Source: Halorubrum lacusprofundi ATCC 49239 (GTDB taxonomy: Archaea; Halobacteriota; Halobacteria; Halobacteriales; Haloferacaceae). From it: a stretch of DNA of 64,000 nucleotides. The stretch lies in contig NC_012029.1 of assembly GCF_000022205.1 (NCBI RefSeq), positions 1,426,001 through 1,490,000 on the forward strand. Reading direction: 5' to 3'. This document shows, one piece after another, positions 1 to 8,367 of the stretch. The notes beneath the pieces are model-generated. The model did no database searches. It worked only from the letters and a program-made list of their open reading frames with translations, and was not told the DNA's origin. Both the position numbers and the translations under genes were made by a program. Each line of letters begins with the position of its first letter. Position 1 is the first letter of the stretch.

Positions 1-19
1 CCGCGAGCGGGTTATGCAT
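1..19 (-). CDS. Second BMP-type ABC transporter permease (N-terminal fragment)
   Basis: Only the first six codons (MHNPLA) lie inside the window; the rest runs off the left edge. The ATG at 17-19 overlaps the end of the upstream permease gene in the 8-base overlap ATGCATAA, which is typical of translational coupling. BMP-type importers (the NupNOPQ/YufNOPQ arrangement) normally have two permeases encoded after the ATPase, so position and overlap point to the second permease. Identity is inferred from context; the visible sequence is too short to show homology. Confidence 0.55.
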
Positions 20-1358
20 CGGTCTCACCTCCCTCGACGGCGGCCGCGTCGTCGGCCGGCCCTGTGCCGCCCGATCCGCTCGTCTCCGGCCCGCTCGGGC
101 CTCGCGAGCCCAGACCGGCGTACCGGCCGATCATCCGGAAGAACTCCGGCATGGCCACAAACAAGATGATCAGGCCGCGCAACACGCCGACGAGTTCGGT
201 CGGCACGTCGGTGCGAAACCCGATCTCCAAGGCGCCACCTTTCAGGATTCCGAACAAGAACGCCGCCGGCAACACGCCGAGTGGGTTGTTGCCGGCGAGG
301 ATAGAGACGGTGATCCCGTCGAATCCGAGCGCAGGGACCGACGCCATCCACCGCCCCTGAGACATCAGCACCCACACCGCACCGCCGACGCCGCCGATCG
401 CACCCGAGAGCGTCATCGCCCGGACAGTCGTCGCCTTCGCGTTCACGCCGCCGTACTCGGCGGCGGCCGCCTGCACCCCGCTGGTACGCAGGTCGTAGCC
501 GAACGACGTGTGCTCGACGAGGTAGTAGAGCCCGGCGATGAAGCCGATCCCGACCACCAGCGCCAGCAGCGCGAAGTCGCTCGACTGCGGGAAGAGCCAC
601 GGAAGGAACTGTGCGTACTCGGGGACGTACTCGGTGGCGACGACCGAGGAGCCCTCGGCGCGGAATACCTCCAACACGAGCACGTACGCGACGTTCGCGG
701 CGATGAAGTTGAGCATGATTGTCGTGATCACCTCGTTGGCGTCGGTGTACGCCTTCAGCGCGCCCGGAATCGCGCCCCAGAAGCCGCCGCCGACGGCACC
801 CGCGAGGACTCCGGCGACGATCAGCGCGACGCCCGCGACCGGCCCCGCCGGGAGCAGCGGCGCCGCCGCGAGCACGGTCAGTGCGGTCGCAAGACCCCCG
901 ACGACCAGCTGGCCCTGTGTCCCGATGTTGAACAGCCCGGCGCGGAACGCGACCGCGACGGAGAGCCCGGTGAAGATCAGCAGCGTCGTTTCCGAGAGCG
1001 TCAGCCCGAGCGAGAGGTTGAACGGCGTCCAGGCTGGGTCGATGAGCCCCGGCTCACCGACCGCGAACGGGTACCCGAGCGCGCCGTTGAACAGGACGAG
1101 GTACACCTCGACCGGGTCGTAACAGAAGCCGATTCCGGTGAGGGGCATCGTCCACGCCGCGGTGCTGCACTGCGCGACGCGTCCGGAGACGAGCACGATG
1201 GCGAAACCGACAATGATCGAGAGCAGGATCGCGGCGACGCTTATCAGGAGTCGTTCGGCGACCGACCGGTCGACGAACGGCGCGATGACGCGGCGGGCGA
1301 TCGACGGGATATCGTCAGAACCGGACCCGTCGTCAGACCCGGTGTTGGTGCGACTCAC
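12..1358 (-). CDS. BMP-family (nucleoside/sugar) ABC transporter permease
   Basis: A 448-aa integral membrane protein forming the first permease of a BMP-type ABC importer, probably for nucleosides. A charged N-terminus is followed by a long hydrophobic segment at about residues 38-60, then multiple Gly/Ala/Val-rich helices in the pattern of the BPD_transp_2 family (YufP/RbsC-like), with a segment reading AFRAGLFNIGTQGQLVVGG that is characteristic of this family. The C-terminal tail is Gly/Asp-rich and disordered. The start is GTG, overlapping the ATPase stop as GTGA, so the genes are translationally coupled. Transport direction and family are well supported; the substrate is inferred. Confidence 0.88.
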   Translation of the reverse strand: MSRTNTGSDDGSGSDDIPSIARRVIAPFVDRSVAERLLISVAAILLSIIVGFAIVLVSGRVAQCSTAAWTMPLTGIGFCYDPVEVYLVLFNGALGYPFAVGEPGLIDPAWTPFNLSLGLTLSETTLLIFTGLSVAVAFRAGLFNIGTQGQLVVGGLATALTVLAAAPLLPAGPVAGVALIVAGVLAGAVGGGFWGAIPGALKAYTDANEVITTIMLNFIAANVAYVLVLEVFRAEGSSVVATEYVPEYAQFLPWLFPQSSDFALLALVVGIGFIAGLYYLVEHTSFGYDLRTSGVQAAAAEYGGVNAKATTVRAMTLSGAIGGVGGAVWVLMSQGRWMASVPALGFDGITVSILAGNNPLGVLPAAFLFGILKGGALEIGFRTDVPTELVGVLRGLIILFVAMPEFFRMIGRYAGLGSRGPSGPETSGSGGTGPADDAAAVEGGETDA

Positions 1359-3010
1359 GCGTCCACCTCCTCGTTCTCAATGTCGTCATCTGTCTTCTCG
1401 AGGGTATCATCTGTCCCGGTGTCCGTCTCCACGCCGCCGTTGCCAACGGGGTCCGGTCCGGCGTTGTGGACCGCAGCCCCCTCGACGGAGTCGTCGTCGA
1501 GCGTCTCGCCCGCCATCAGCAGGCCGATTTCCTCTTCGGTCACCGTGGCGGGGTCGACGACTCCAGTGAACTCTCCCTCGTGGATCACGGCGAGCCGGTC
1601 GGAGAGCCCCTGTACTTCGTCTAACTTCGAGGAGACCAGAAGCACCGCCTTCCCCTCGGTCCGCAGTTCGAGCAGGCGGTCGTGGAGGAACTCCGTGGAG
1701 CCGATGTCGACCCCCCGCGTCGGGTGCATCGCCACGACCAGTTCCGGATCGCGCTCGAACTCCCGGCCGACGATGAACTTCTGCTGGTTGCCGCCAGAGA
1801 GCGATTCCGCCTCGGCGTCGGCGTTCGGGGGCCGCACATCGTACTGCTCGATCACGGACTCGGCGTGATCACGAGAGGCGCGCCAGTCGAGCCGGCCGCC
1901 CTCGGCGAACGGCGGGTCGTGCTGGCTTCCGAGGATACCGTTCTCGGTCAGGTCGTACGACATCACCAGCCCTCGCTCCTGCCGGTCTTCGGGGATGAAG
2001 GCCATCCCGCGGTCGATGTGTTCCCGACGGCTCTCGTCGGCCATCGGTTCGCCGAGGTAGGTGATCGACCCGTCGGTCGGATTGTGCATCCCCGTGATTG
2101 TCTCGACGAGTTGGGACTGACCGTTTCCGTCGACACCGGCGATGCCGAACACCTCGCCTGCACGGAGCTCGAAGGAGATCCCCGACACCGTCTCAACGCC
2201 GCGGTCGTCGTCGGCGTGGACCTCGGTCACCTCAAGGACGCGGTCGCCCGGCTTCTGCGGCGTCGTCGCGGGCTCCATCAGCACCTCGCGGCCGACCATC
2301 ATCTCCGCAAGATCCTCACGGGTCACGTCTGCGGACGCGACCGTCCCGACGTTGACGCCGTCGCGGAGGACGGTGATCTCGTCGGCCGCCGACAGCGCCT
2401 CGCCGAGCTTGTGCGAGATGAAGATGATCGTCTTCCCCTGCTCGGTGAGCTCCTCGAAGACGCCGTACAGGTCCTCGACCTCTTGAGGCGTCAACACCGC
2501 GGTCGGCTCGTCGAGGATGAGCACGTCGGCGCCGCGGTACAGCGCCTTTAGGATCTCGACGCGTTGTTGGACGCCGACCGAGACGTCTTCGATCCGGGCG
2601 TCGGGGTCCACGTCGAAACCATAGCGCTCGCTCAGTTCGACGACCGCCTCGCGGGCGGCGGCCTCGTCGACGCGGAGCCCGCCCCACGTCTTCGGCTCGT
2701 TGCCCAAGACGACGTTCTCCCACACCGTCATCGGGTCGACGAGCATGAAGTGCTGGTGGATCATGCCGACGCCCGCGTCGATTGCGTCGCGCGGCGAGTC
2801 GAACGACTGCGGCTCGCCGTCGAGGAAGACGGTCCCCTCGGTCGGCTCGTAGAGCCCGTACAACACGTTCATCAGCGTGGTCTTGCCGGCCCCGTTCTCG
2901 CCGAGCAGGGCGTGGACACTCCCGCGCTCCACCGCGAGATCAACGTCGTCGTTCGCGACGACCCCGGGGAATCGCTTCGTGATACCGTCCATGTGGACCG
3001 CCGGGTTCAT
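1355..3010 (-). CDS. BMP-family ABC transporter ATP-binding protein (two fused ATPase domains)
   Basis: This 551-aa protein powers the importer from the cytoplasmic face. Domain 1 has Walker A GENGAGKT at residues 37-44, the variant signature VGVQQR and Walker B LILDEPT. Domain 2 has the degenerate P-loop GVDGNGQSQ, the signature LSGGNQQKF and an altered Walker B (MHPTRGVDIGS), as is usual in RbsA/YufO-type tandem ATPases where one site is weak. The C-terminus is an acidic tail of about 40 residues. It lies between the substrate-binding lipoprotein gene (155-nt gap) and the permease genes (overlapping), in one transcription unit. Confidence 0.92.
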   Translation of the reverse strand: MNPAVHMDGITKRFPGVVANDDVDLAVERGSVHALLGENGAGKTTLMNVLYGLYEPTEGTVFLDGEPQSFDSPRDAIDAGVGMIHQHFMLVDPMTVWENVVLGNEPKTWGGLRVDEAAAREAVVELSERYGFDVDPDARIEDVSVGVQQRVEILKALYRGADVLILDEPTAVLTPQEVEDLYGVFEELTEQGKTIIFISHKLGEALSAADEITVLRDGVNVGTVASADVTREDLAEMMVGREVLMEPATTPQKPGDRVLEVTEVHADDDRGVETVSGISFELRAGEVFGIAGVDGNGQSQLVETITGMHNPTDGSITYLGEPMADESRREHIDRGMAFIPEDRQERGLVMSYDLTENGILGSQHDPPFAEGGRLDWRASRDHAESVIEQYDVRPPNADAEAESLSGGNQQKFIVGREFERDPELVVAMHPTRGVDIGSTEFLHDRLLELRTEGKAVLLVSSKLDEVQGLSDRLAVIHEGEFTGVVDPATVTEEEIGLLMAGETLDDDSVEGAAVHNAGPDPVGNGGVETDTGTDDTLEKTDDDIENEEVDA

Positions 3011-3165
3011 TCACCCGTAACTCCGCGTCGGAGCCTAAAAGAGCGCGGATTCCGGACTGACGCCTCCGAAACTGTCGTTTGATCAACCAGAGCGTTGAAA
3101 AAGTCGTGTTCTTGGTGGTCGGTTCGAACACCCCGCGATCGGGATTCGTCGCCGCCGTATCGCGC

Positions 3166-4335
3166 TTAGTCGCTCGTGGTCTCCGGCACGTCGATGTTTC
3201 CGGCGATGATCTCGTCGCGCGCGTCGGAGACGGCGGACACGATATCGTCGGGCACTTCGCCGCCGATCTGGTCGCCGTAGACGCACTCGACACCGTTCGA
3301 CTCCAGCCCGAGCGCGAGCGTCTCACCACCCTGATGGTTGTCGTCGATGATGTTCGAGATCGACTCGTACACCGCGGTGTCGACGCGCTTCACCATCGAC
3401 GCCAGGATCACGTCCGCGAACGACTCGTTGGAGATCGACTGGTCCTGGTCGACACCGAACGCGAACCGGCCTTCCGCCTGTGCGGCCTGGAACACGCCGA
3501 CGCCCGTCGCGCCCGAAGCGTGATAGACGATATCCACCCCATTTTGGTACATCGACAGTGCGGCCTCCTGCCCGCCCGAAGGGTCGGCGTAGCTGCCGAC
3601 GTAGCTCGTGGTAACGTCGACATTGTCGGACGCGTAGTCGACGCCGGCCTCGAAGCCGGCTTGGAACCGGCGGATGACCGGGCTGTCGACGCCGCCGACG
3701 AACCCAACGGTCGTCGAGTCGGGATCGGTCGATCCCGCGCCCGCGGAGAACTCCGTCTCGGTCAGGCGTCCGGCGAGCACGCCCATCAGGAACGAGCCCT
3801 CTTGCTCACGGAACAAGTAGTTCGCGACGTTCGGCTCGTCGACCACGGTGTCGACGATCATGAAGTCCTGATCGGGGTACTGGGGTGCAGTCTCGGTGAG
3901 CGCGTCCCCCTGGTTGAACCCGATACAGGAGACCAGATCGTATTCTGGATCCGTCGAACTCGCGTACAGCTGCTGGAACTGCCCGAACTCGCCGGCACCG
4001 TCCGGCTCCGACTCGTCGTACTCAATACCGAACTCCTCTTCGGCCTGGAGAATTCCCTGCTGGGCCGCGTCGTTGAACGAGTTGTCGCCGAGGCCGCCGT
4101 CGGAATAGACGATGCCGACCGTCGCCGGCACGTCGTCTCCGTCGGACCCGTCCTCGCCGTCCGATCCGTCGCTCCCGTCCGAGCCGTCAGACCCGTCGTC
4201 TCCGTCGGAGCTGTCGTTACCGTCGGAGCCGTCGGACCCGTCGCCGCTCGGTCCGCCACTACAGCCGGCGAGGCCGACGAGGCCCGCCGCGCTTGCTGCC
4301 TTGAGGAACCGCCGCCGATCGAAGTCGGATGCCAT
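3166..4335 (-). CDS. BMP-family substrate-binding lipoprotein (Tat-exported)
   Basis: This is the extracytoplasmic binding protein of the importer, resembling Med/PnrA/TmpC basic membrane proteins that bind nucleosides. The start chosen at 4335 gives a Tat signal (DRRRFLK) and a lipobox (GLAGC) near residue 25, as expected for a haloarchaeal lipoprotein; an upstream in-frame ATG at 4398 would put 21 extra residues before the Tat motif and lies beyond the TATA box. After the lipidated Cys comes an Asp/Ser/Gly-rich linker of about 40 residues, then the binding domain with the motifs VGIVYSDGGLGDNSFND and VGFVGGVDSPVIRRFQAG. Nucleoside specificity is inferred from the family. Confidence 0.9.
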   Translation of the reverse strand: MASDFDRRRFLKAASAAGLVGLAGCSGGPSGDGSDGSDGNDSSDGDDGSDGSDGSDGSDGEDGSDGDDVPATVGIVYSDGGLGDNSFNDAAQQGILQAEEEFGIEYDESEPDGAGEFGQFQQLYASSTDPEYDLVSCIGFNQGDALTETAPQYPDQDFMIVDTVVDEPNVANYLFREQEGSFLMGVLAGRLTETEFSAGAGSTDPDSTTVGFVGGVDSPVIRRFQAGFEAGVDYASDNVDVTTSYVGSYADPSGGQEAALSMYQNGVDIVYHASGATGVGVFQAAQAEGRFAFGVDQDQSISNESFADVILASMVKRVDTAVYESISNIIDDNHQGGETLALGLESNGVECVYGDQIGGEVPDDIVSAVSDARDEIIAGNIDVPETTSD

Positions 4336-4362
4336 GTCACCTACAACGGGGCGGGTACGCGG

Positions 4363-4370
4363 CATAAATT
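4363..4370 (-). promoter_or_regulatory. TATA box of the BMP importer operon
   Basis: AATTTATG on the minus strand is centred about 32 nt upstream of the ATG at 4335. That spacing predicts a transcript that starts within a few bases of the start codon, as is common for haloarchaeal leaderless genes, and supports the shorter start. Confidence 0.5.
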
Positions 4371-4559
4371 CGTCGCTCTCTCCGTCTCGGTGTTGCACGT
4401 TTACGTGATACCGCGGAAAAACCGTCGCCTATTCGTCGCGATCGGTTGGGAACGTACACATGTTCATGCTGTATTAAGAACAATCAGGCGGAAATCGGGG
4501 AACGTACGGCTCGTCCTCGACAGCACCGGACGGCTACTCGCCGTCGCCGAACAGCGGCG

Positions 4560-6008
4560 CTACTCGGCGTCAGCGACCGCGGCCACCACGTCCTCGACGA
4601 CTGCCTCGACATCCGCGATCAGCTCATCGACCTCGTCGCTTTCGGCGTATATCCGCACGTACGGCTCCGTGCCGGACGGTCGCACGAGAGTCCACGACGC
4701 GTCCGGGAACTCCAATCGGACCCCGTGGTCGGTGTCGACGGTCGCGTCGGGGAAGGCATCCGGCAGAGTCGATCCCAATCGGTCCATCACCCCGGGCTTG
4801 GCCTCGTCCGGGCAGTCGATGCTGACCTTGCGGTACGGGCGCTCCGTGATCGGCTCGCGGAGCGCGTCGAGTCCCGACTCGGCGACGAGCCGGGCGATCA
4901 CGGCCGCCGATGCGACGCCGTCGATCCACTCACCGAAGCCGACGTGAATGTGCTTCCACGGCTCCGCGGCGAAGACGACGCGGGTGTCGTCGCCGGGGGC
5001 GCTCTCCGCCCGCACCGCCGCGATCCCCTCATGGAGCGCGCCGAGGCGGACGCGTTCGACCCGCCCGCCGGCCTCGCGGACGCGCTCGTCGATCCGGCCC
5101 GAGGCGTTCGGGGTCGTCACGACCACCGGGTCGGCGGCGTCGCTCTCGCGGGTGTACCGCTCGGCGAGCAGCGCGAGGACGGTGTCCTCGTGGACCACGT
5201 CGCCGTCGGCGTCGATGATCACGATACGGTCCGAGTCGCCGTCGTGGCCGATCCCGAAGGCGAACCCCTCGGCGTCGATCTCGGCGCCGGGGCGTCCGGG
5301 AGCGGCCACCCCCTCGTTGGCGTCGGCGATGAACGCCCGGAGGTCACGCAGGCTCTCGGGGGTCGGCTTGCTCCCGCGCCCGGGGAAGTGGCCGTCGATG
5401 TTCCCGTTGAGTGTAACGACCTCGGCGCCCAGCTCTCGCAGGACAGTCGGCGTCGCGGGCGCGGACATCCCGTTCCCGCAGTCGACCGCGATCCGGAGGC
5501 CGTCGAGATCGTCCCCGAACCCCTCCGCGTACGCGCGGACCGCGTCGAGGTAGCCGTCGAGGGTGTCGACGCGCTCCGTCTCGGTCCACTCGTCCCACGC
5601 CGCCGGGGGCTCCTCGCCCGCGACGCGTTCCTCGACGGCGCGCTCGGCCTCCCGGTCGAACTCGCTGCCGTCTCGGAACAGCTTGATCCCGTTGTCGGTC
5701 GGCGGGTTGTGCGAGGCCGTGAGCATCACGCCGTACCGTCCCTGCGAGGCGTGCGCGAGCGCCGGGGTCGGGAGCCGCCCGGCGCGGAGCACCCGGACGC
5801 CCCCGGACGCGAGGCCCGACTCCATCGCGGCCGCGATCGCCGGACCCGTCACGCGTCCGTCACGCGCGAGGACGACCTCGTCGGGTCTCGTCCCCTCTTC
5901 AGCCGCTCGTACTTCAGCCGCGACGGCGCGGCCGACGGCCAACGCGAGCTCCGGTGTCACTCGCGTTTCGGCGCTACCGCGGATCCCCGCGGTTCCGAAC
6001 AAGTCCAT
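4560..6008 (-). CDS. glmM: Phosphoglucosamine mutase / phosphohexomutase family protein
   Basis: A 482-aa alpha-D-phosphohexomutase. It carries the phosphoserine loop TASHNPPTDNGIK (catalytic Ser99), the Mg-binding loop DGDSDR at 256-261, a sugar-binding region and the C-terminal phosphate-binding motif RPSGTEPYVRIYAE. The N-terminal GTAGIRG is the usual opening of GlmM/ManB enzymes. It would interconvert hexose or hexosamine 1- and 6-phosphates for UDP-sugar or S-layer glycan precursors. Haloarchaea carry several paralogues, so the exact substrate (glucosamine, glucose or mannose phosphate) cannot be fixed from sequence alone; the symbol is tentative. It lies upstream of, and on the same strand as, the BMP operon, which appears to have its own promoter. 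Confidence 0.88.
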   Translation of the reverse strand: MDLFGTAGIRGSAETRVTPELALAVGRAVAAEVRAAEEGTRPDEVVLARDGRVTGPAIAAAMESGLASGGVRVLRAGRLPTPALAHASQGRYGVMLTASHNPPTDNGIKLFRDGSEFDREAERAVEERVAGEEPPAAWDEWTETERVDTLDGYLDAVRAYAEGFGDDLDGLRIAVDCGNGMSAPATPTVLRELGAEVVTLNGNIDGHFPGRGSKPTPESLRDLRAFIADANEGVAAPGRPGAEIDAEGFAFGIGHDGDSDRIVIIDADGDVVHEDTVLALLAERYTRESDAADPVVVTTPNASGRIDERVREAGGRVERVRLGALHEGIAAVRAESAPGDDTRVVFAAEPWKHIHVGFGEWIDGVASAAVIARLVAESGLDALREPITERPYRKVSIDCPDEAKPGVMDRLGSTLPDAFPDATVDTDHGVRLEFPDASWTLVRPSGTEPYVRIYAESDEVDELIADVEAVVEDVVAAVADAE

Positions 6009-6125
6009 ATTTCCGGTGTCGGCCGGCGTTCGTTAGAAGTCGTCGGTTGCGGGTCGCCGTCGGCATCGCTCTCCTACGACGGCCCCCCGCGGTTTTTAAC
6101 TCGGCGGCGGACGCAGCCACCACCG

Positions 6126-6404
6126 ATGACCGACCGAACGCGAGCACACGTGTACGTCTCGGGACGCGTGCAGGGCGTCTACTATCGCGCGACGACCCGC
6201 GACACCGCCCGGGGGAGGGGCATCGACGGCTGGGTCCGCAACCTCGACGACGGGCGCGTCGAGGCCGTCTTCGAGGGACCGGAGGACGCGGTCCGCGAGA
6301 TGGTCGCGTGGTGCGAGATGGGGAGTTCGGCGGCCGATGTCGACGGCGTTGACGCGACGTACGAGGAGCCGGAGGGACTGGACGGGTTCGAAGTGCGGTG
6401 GTAG
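6126..6404 (+). CDS. acyP: Acylphosphatase
   Basis: This 92-aa enzyme hydrolyses carboxyl-phosphate bonds such as acetyl phosphate. The whole protein is a single acylphosphatase domain with the signature GRVQGVYYRATTR, catalytic Arg21 and Asn39 (in VRNLDDGRVE), the standard family length and fold pattern. The ATG at 6126 gives the canonical N-terminus. The gene is monocistronic and diverges from the phosphohexomutase gene across about 117 bp. Confidence 0.95.
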   Translation: MTDRTRAHVYVSGRVQGVYYRATTRDTARGRGIDGWVRNLDDGRVEAVFEGPEDAVREMVAWCEMGSSAADVDGVDATYEEPEGLDGFEVRW

Positions 6405-6440
6405 GCTGTAGTTTATAAACGCCCGCCGCGCGACAGCGCG

Positions 6441-6902
6441 CTACGGCGCGACCGGATCGCCCGGCGAGTCCCGCACGCCGAGTTCCTCCAGCGCGCGCAA
6501 CACCACGATCGCTTCGACCACGTCGCGCTCCTCGGTGTAGGCGTCGTCGACCGCGTCGAGGGTCGTCTCCGCCTCGGCGACCAGACGGGACTCCAGTTCC
6601 GTCTGATCCGTCTCGGCCTTCGTCGCCGACAGCAGCGCCTCGTGGTCTTCGCGGAGGTCGAGCGAGACGTGTGCCGCGTTACACCGCGAGAGCGGGTGTG
6701 TGTCCATCTCGATCGCCAGATCGCTCACGAGAGCCCAGTCGTCGGCGCAAAACCGGAGCGTCACCGCCCCGACCACGTCTCGCCACGCGATCGGCCCGCC
6801 GTTTGCCATCAGCCGGAGCGCCCGCGGCGGTACCGCGATCCGGGTGTGGGTGTCGTCGCGGCCGCACAGGCAACAGGGGGTGTTCTTCAGTCCGGCGTAC
6901 AC
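6441..6902 (-). CDS. Uncharacterised haloarchaeal protein with N-terminal CxxC
   Basis: I do not recognise a named family. From the GTG at 6902 the protein has 153 residues: an N-terminal CCLCGRDD motif that may bind metal, a central segment with Arg, Trp and Asp residues (WRDVVGAVTLRFCADDW), then an acidic helical C-terminus (EAETTLDAVDDAYTEERD). The open frame extends to a GTG at 7016, but that codon lies at the edge of the R1 repeat and upstream of a TATA-like CTTATAC at about 6983-6989 on the minus strand, so the inner start is preferred. Coding is supported by strong third-position GC and the acidic composition. Confidence 0.6.
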   Translation of the reverse strand: MYAGLKNTPCCLCGRDDTHTRIAVPPRALRLMANGGPIAWRDVVGAVTLRFCADDWALVSDLAIEMDTHPLSRCNAAHVSLDLREDHEALLSATKAETDQTELESRLVAEAETTLDAVDDAYTEERDVVEAIVVLRALEELGVRDSPGDPVAP

Positions 6903-7015
6903 GCTGATCGATACGGGTCGGAGGGTGGTGTGCGTTTCGCCGTTGAGGCACCTACGAGTGAGGCTCGCAGACGGCGACGCAGTGTATAAGCAGGCGTGAA
7001 CGGCGACGTCAATCA

Positions 7016-7302
7016 CTTATAAATGAACAGTGCGGTGGCGCGCGCCGGTGAGCGCCCCTCGGGCGCGAACCGCGCGTGCGAGGGACGCCGCGAGCGCAGC
7101 GAGCGGCGAGGCTGGGGAGGTGTGAGGTGCGGTTGCATGCTGTGCGGGTGGGACTCAAAGGGGCAAGCCGGGAGGGCGATGGTGGCCGACGTAAGCACCG
7201 CAGGGAGCGAGCAACGCGAGCGACCGAAGCGCGCAGCAAGCCGCGCGAGTCGTCGCGGCTGGGGCTTTGGAGGTGTTCACCGCGTCGTCAACGACTTATA
7301 AA
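7016..7302 (+). repeat. R1 intergenic element, copy 1
   Basis: A 287-bp non-coding element bounded by CTTATAAA boxes at 7016-7023 and 7295-7302. It shares with three other loci the cores GGCTGGGGAGGTGTGAGG (7110-7127), GGACTCAAAGGGGCA (about 7152) and GGCTGGGGCTTTGGAGGTG (7257-7275), plus a left segment of the type GGTGGCGCGCGCCGGTGAGCG. Spurious open frames cross it, but the shared cores are read in different frames in different copies. The stretch 7017-7361 holds nothing else apart from one more CTTATAA box at about 7328. Confidence 0.85.
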
Positions 7303-7361
7303 CAGACGGCCACAGAGCCAAGCTTCACTTATAATCGATCGACCATCCCGTAGCTCAGTTC

Positions 7362-7751
7362 CTACCCGCTGCACTCGGCGAGCCACTCGTGGGCCCACTC
7401 GTCGATCTCCTCGAAGACGGGCGCGAGCGACTCGCCCTTCGGCGTGAGGCTGTAGTACGTCGCGACGGGCGAGTCTTCCTCCAGTCGGCGGTCGACGAAG
7501 TCGGTCTCTTGGAGGTCGTCGAGCACGCGCGAGAGCGTCCGGGCGTTCGCGTCGGTCTCGCGTTTCAGCTCGTTGAATCGGGACTCGCCGTTCAACAGCT
7601 CGTGGAGGACGACGAGCCGCCAGCGCGAGCCGATCTGTTCGAGCGAGTCGACCACCGGACACGGCGTCTCCGGGGTCGAAGACGTGTCCGTTTCGGGCTC
7701 TGATTCGGCCGTTTTCGCCGGTTCTGAGCCGGCGAGATCCTGCGATGACAT
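7362..7751 (-). CDS. HxlR-family winged-helix transcriptional regulator
   Basis: A 129-aa DNA-binding protein. After an acidic N-terminal tail of about 30 residues, the HxlR domain begins with the conserved Cys-containing CPVVDSLEQIGSRW, followed by LVVLHELLNGESRFNELKRE and the wing with YSLTPKG. HxlR proteins often sense aldehydes, quinones or oxidants through this Cys (family knowledge). It is transcribed away from the DoxX gene with a 69-bp shared intergenic region containing an inverted repeat, so it probably regulates itself and DoxX. Confidence 0.93.
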   Translation of the reverse strand: MSSQDLAGSEPAKTAESEPETDTSSTPETPCPVVDSLEQIGSRWRLVVLHELLNGESRFNELKRETDANARTLSRVLDDLQETDFVDRRLEEDSPVATYYSLTPKGESLAPVFEEIDEWAHEWLAECSG

Positions 7752-7754
7752 CGA

Positions 7755-7817
7755 GGTTACCTGCTTACCCTATTGTCCGGGAATCGATAAATAGGTTACG
7801 TCCGTATATGTGGTTAC
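7755..7817. promoter_or_regulatory. Shared divergent promoter and candidate HxlR operator
   Basis: The 69-bp gap between the HxlR and DoxX genes holds an imperfect inverted repeat, TTACCCTATT (7765-7774) and AATAGGTTAC (7790-7799), matching in 8 of 10 positions. The hexamer GGTTAC recurs at 7755, 7794 and 7812. The right arm overlaps the TATA-like CGATAAATAG, whose distance to the DoxX ATG (about 31 nt) fits a leaderless transcript; read on the other strand the same box can serve the HxlR gene. Binding by HxlR is an inference. Confidence 0.5.
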
Positions 7818-7820
7818 ACG

Positions 7821-8270
7821 ATGTCAGCTGAACTCACAACGATACCGCTCCAATTCGACTCCCCCTTCGCGGGCGAACTGTTCCTGCTCGGCCGACTGCT
7901 CTTCGGCGTCACGCTCGCATTCATGGGTCTGAACCACTTCATGGACGTCGACACCATGGCCGGCTACGCCGAGTTCAAGGGGCTCCCGGCGCCGCGCTTC
8001 TCGGTGATCGCCTCCGGGCTCGTTCTGGTTCTCGGCGGGCTCGGCGTCGCAGCCGGTGCGTTCCCGGTCCTCGCGGCCGGCGCCCTCGCCGCCTTCCTGC
8101 TCATCTCGGCCGTGACGATGCACGACTTCTGGTCGATCGACGACCCGGAGGAGAGGCAGAGCGAGATGACGAGCTTCCTCAAGAACGTCTACGGTGCCGG
8201 CGCCGCGCTCGCGCTGCTGGCCGTCGGCGGCACCGCGTGGCCGTACGCGCTCGGTCTCGGGCTGTTCTGA
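7821..8270 (+). CDS. DoxX family membrane protein
   Basis: This 149-aa protein has about four transmembrane helices and the DoxX pattern: ELFLLGRLLFGVTLAFMGLNHF in helix 1, then a segment with FKGLPAP and repeated hydrophobic helices. DoxX-like proteins act in membrane redox or thiol-stress contexts, but their reaction is poorly defined. The ATG at 7821 sits about 31 nt from a TATA box. The divergent HxlR gene suggests induction by electrophiles or oxidants. Family assignment is firm, function is not. Confidence 0.88.
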   Translation: MSAELTTIPLQFDSPFAGELFLLGRLLFGVTLAFMGLNHFMDVDTMAGYAEFKGLPAPRFSVIASGLVLVLGGLGVAAGAFPVLAAGALAAFLLISAVTMHDFWSIDDPEERQSEMTSFLKNVYGAGAALALLAVGGTAWPYALGLGLF

Positions 8271-8367
8271 GCCGGCCGCAATCGTTCTGAACGACGCGCG
8301 TGCGGTTTGACCGTTTTTGTAGCTGCCAGCACGACTAACTGACTCCGCGATCACCTGCCACACAATC

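Noticed and set aside
3079-4947. Very long plus-strand frame over the BMP lipoprotein
   Set aside because: The minus-strand frame encodes a Tat lipoprotein with family motifs. The plus-strand product is Val/Arg-rich nonsense without a domain.
7023-7301. Plus-strand frame of 92 aa within R1 copy 1 (and equivalents in the other copies)
   Set aside because: The conserved DNA cores are read in different frames in different copies and indels are not multiples of three, so protein conservation is absent.
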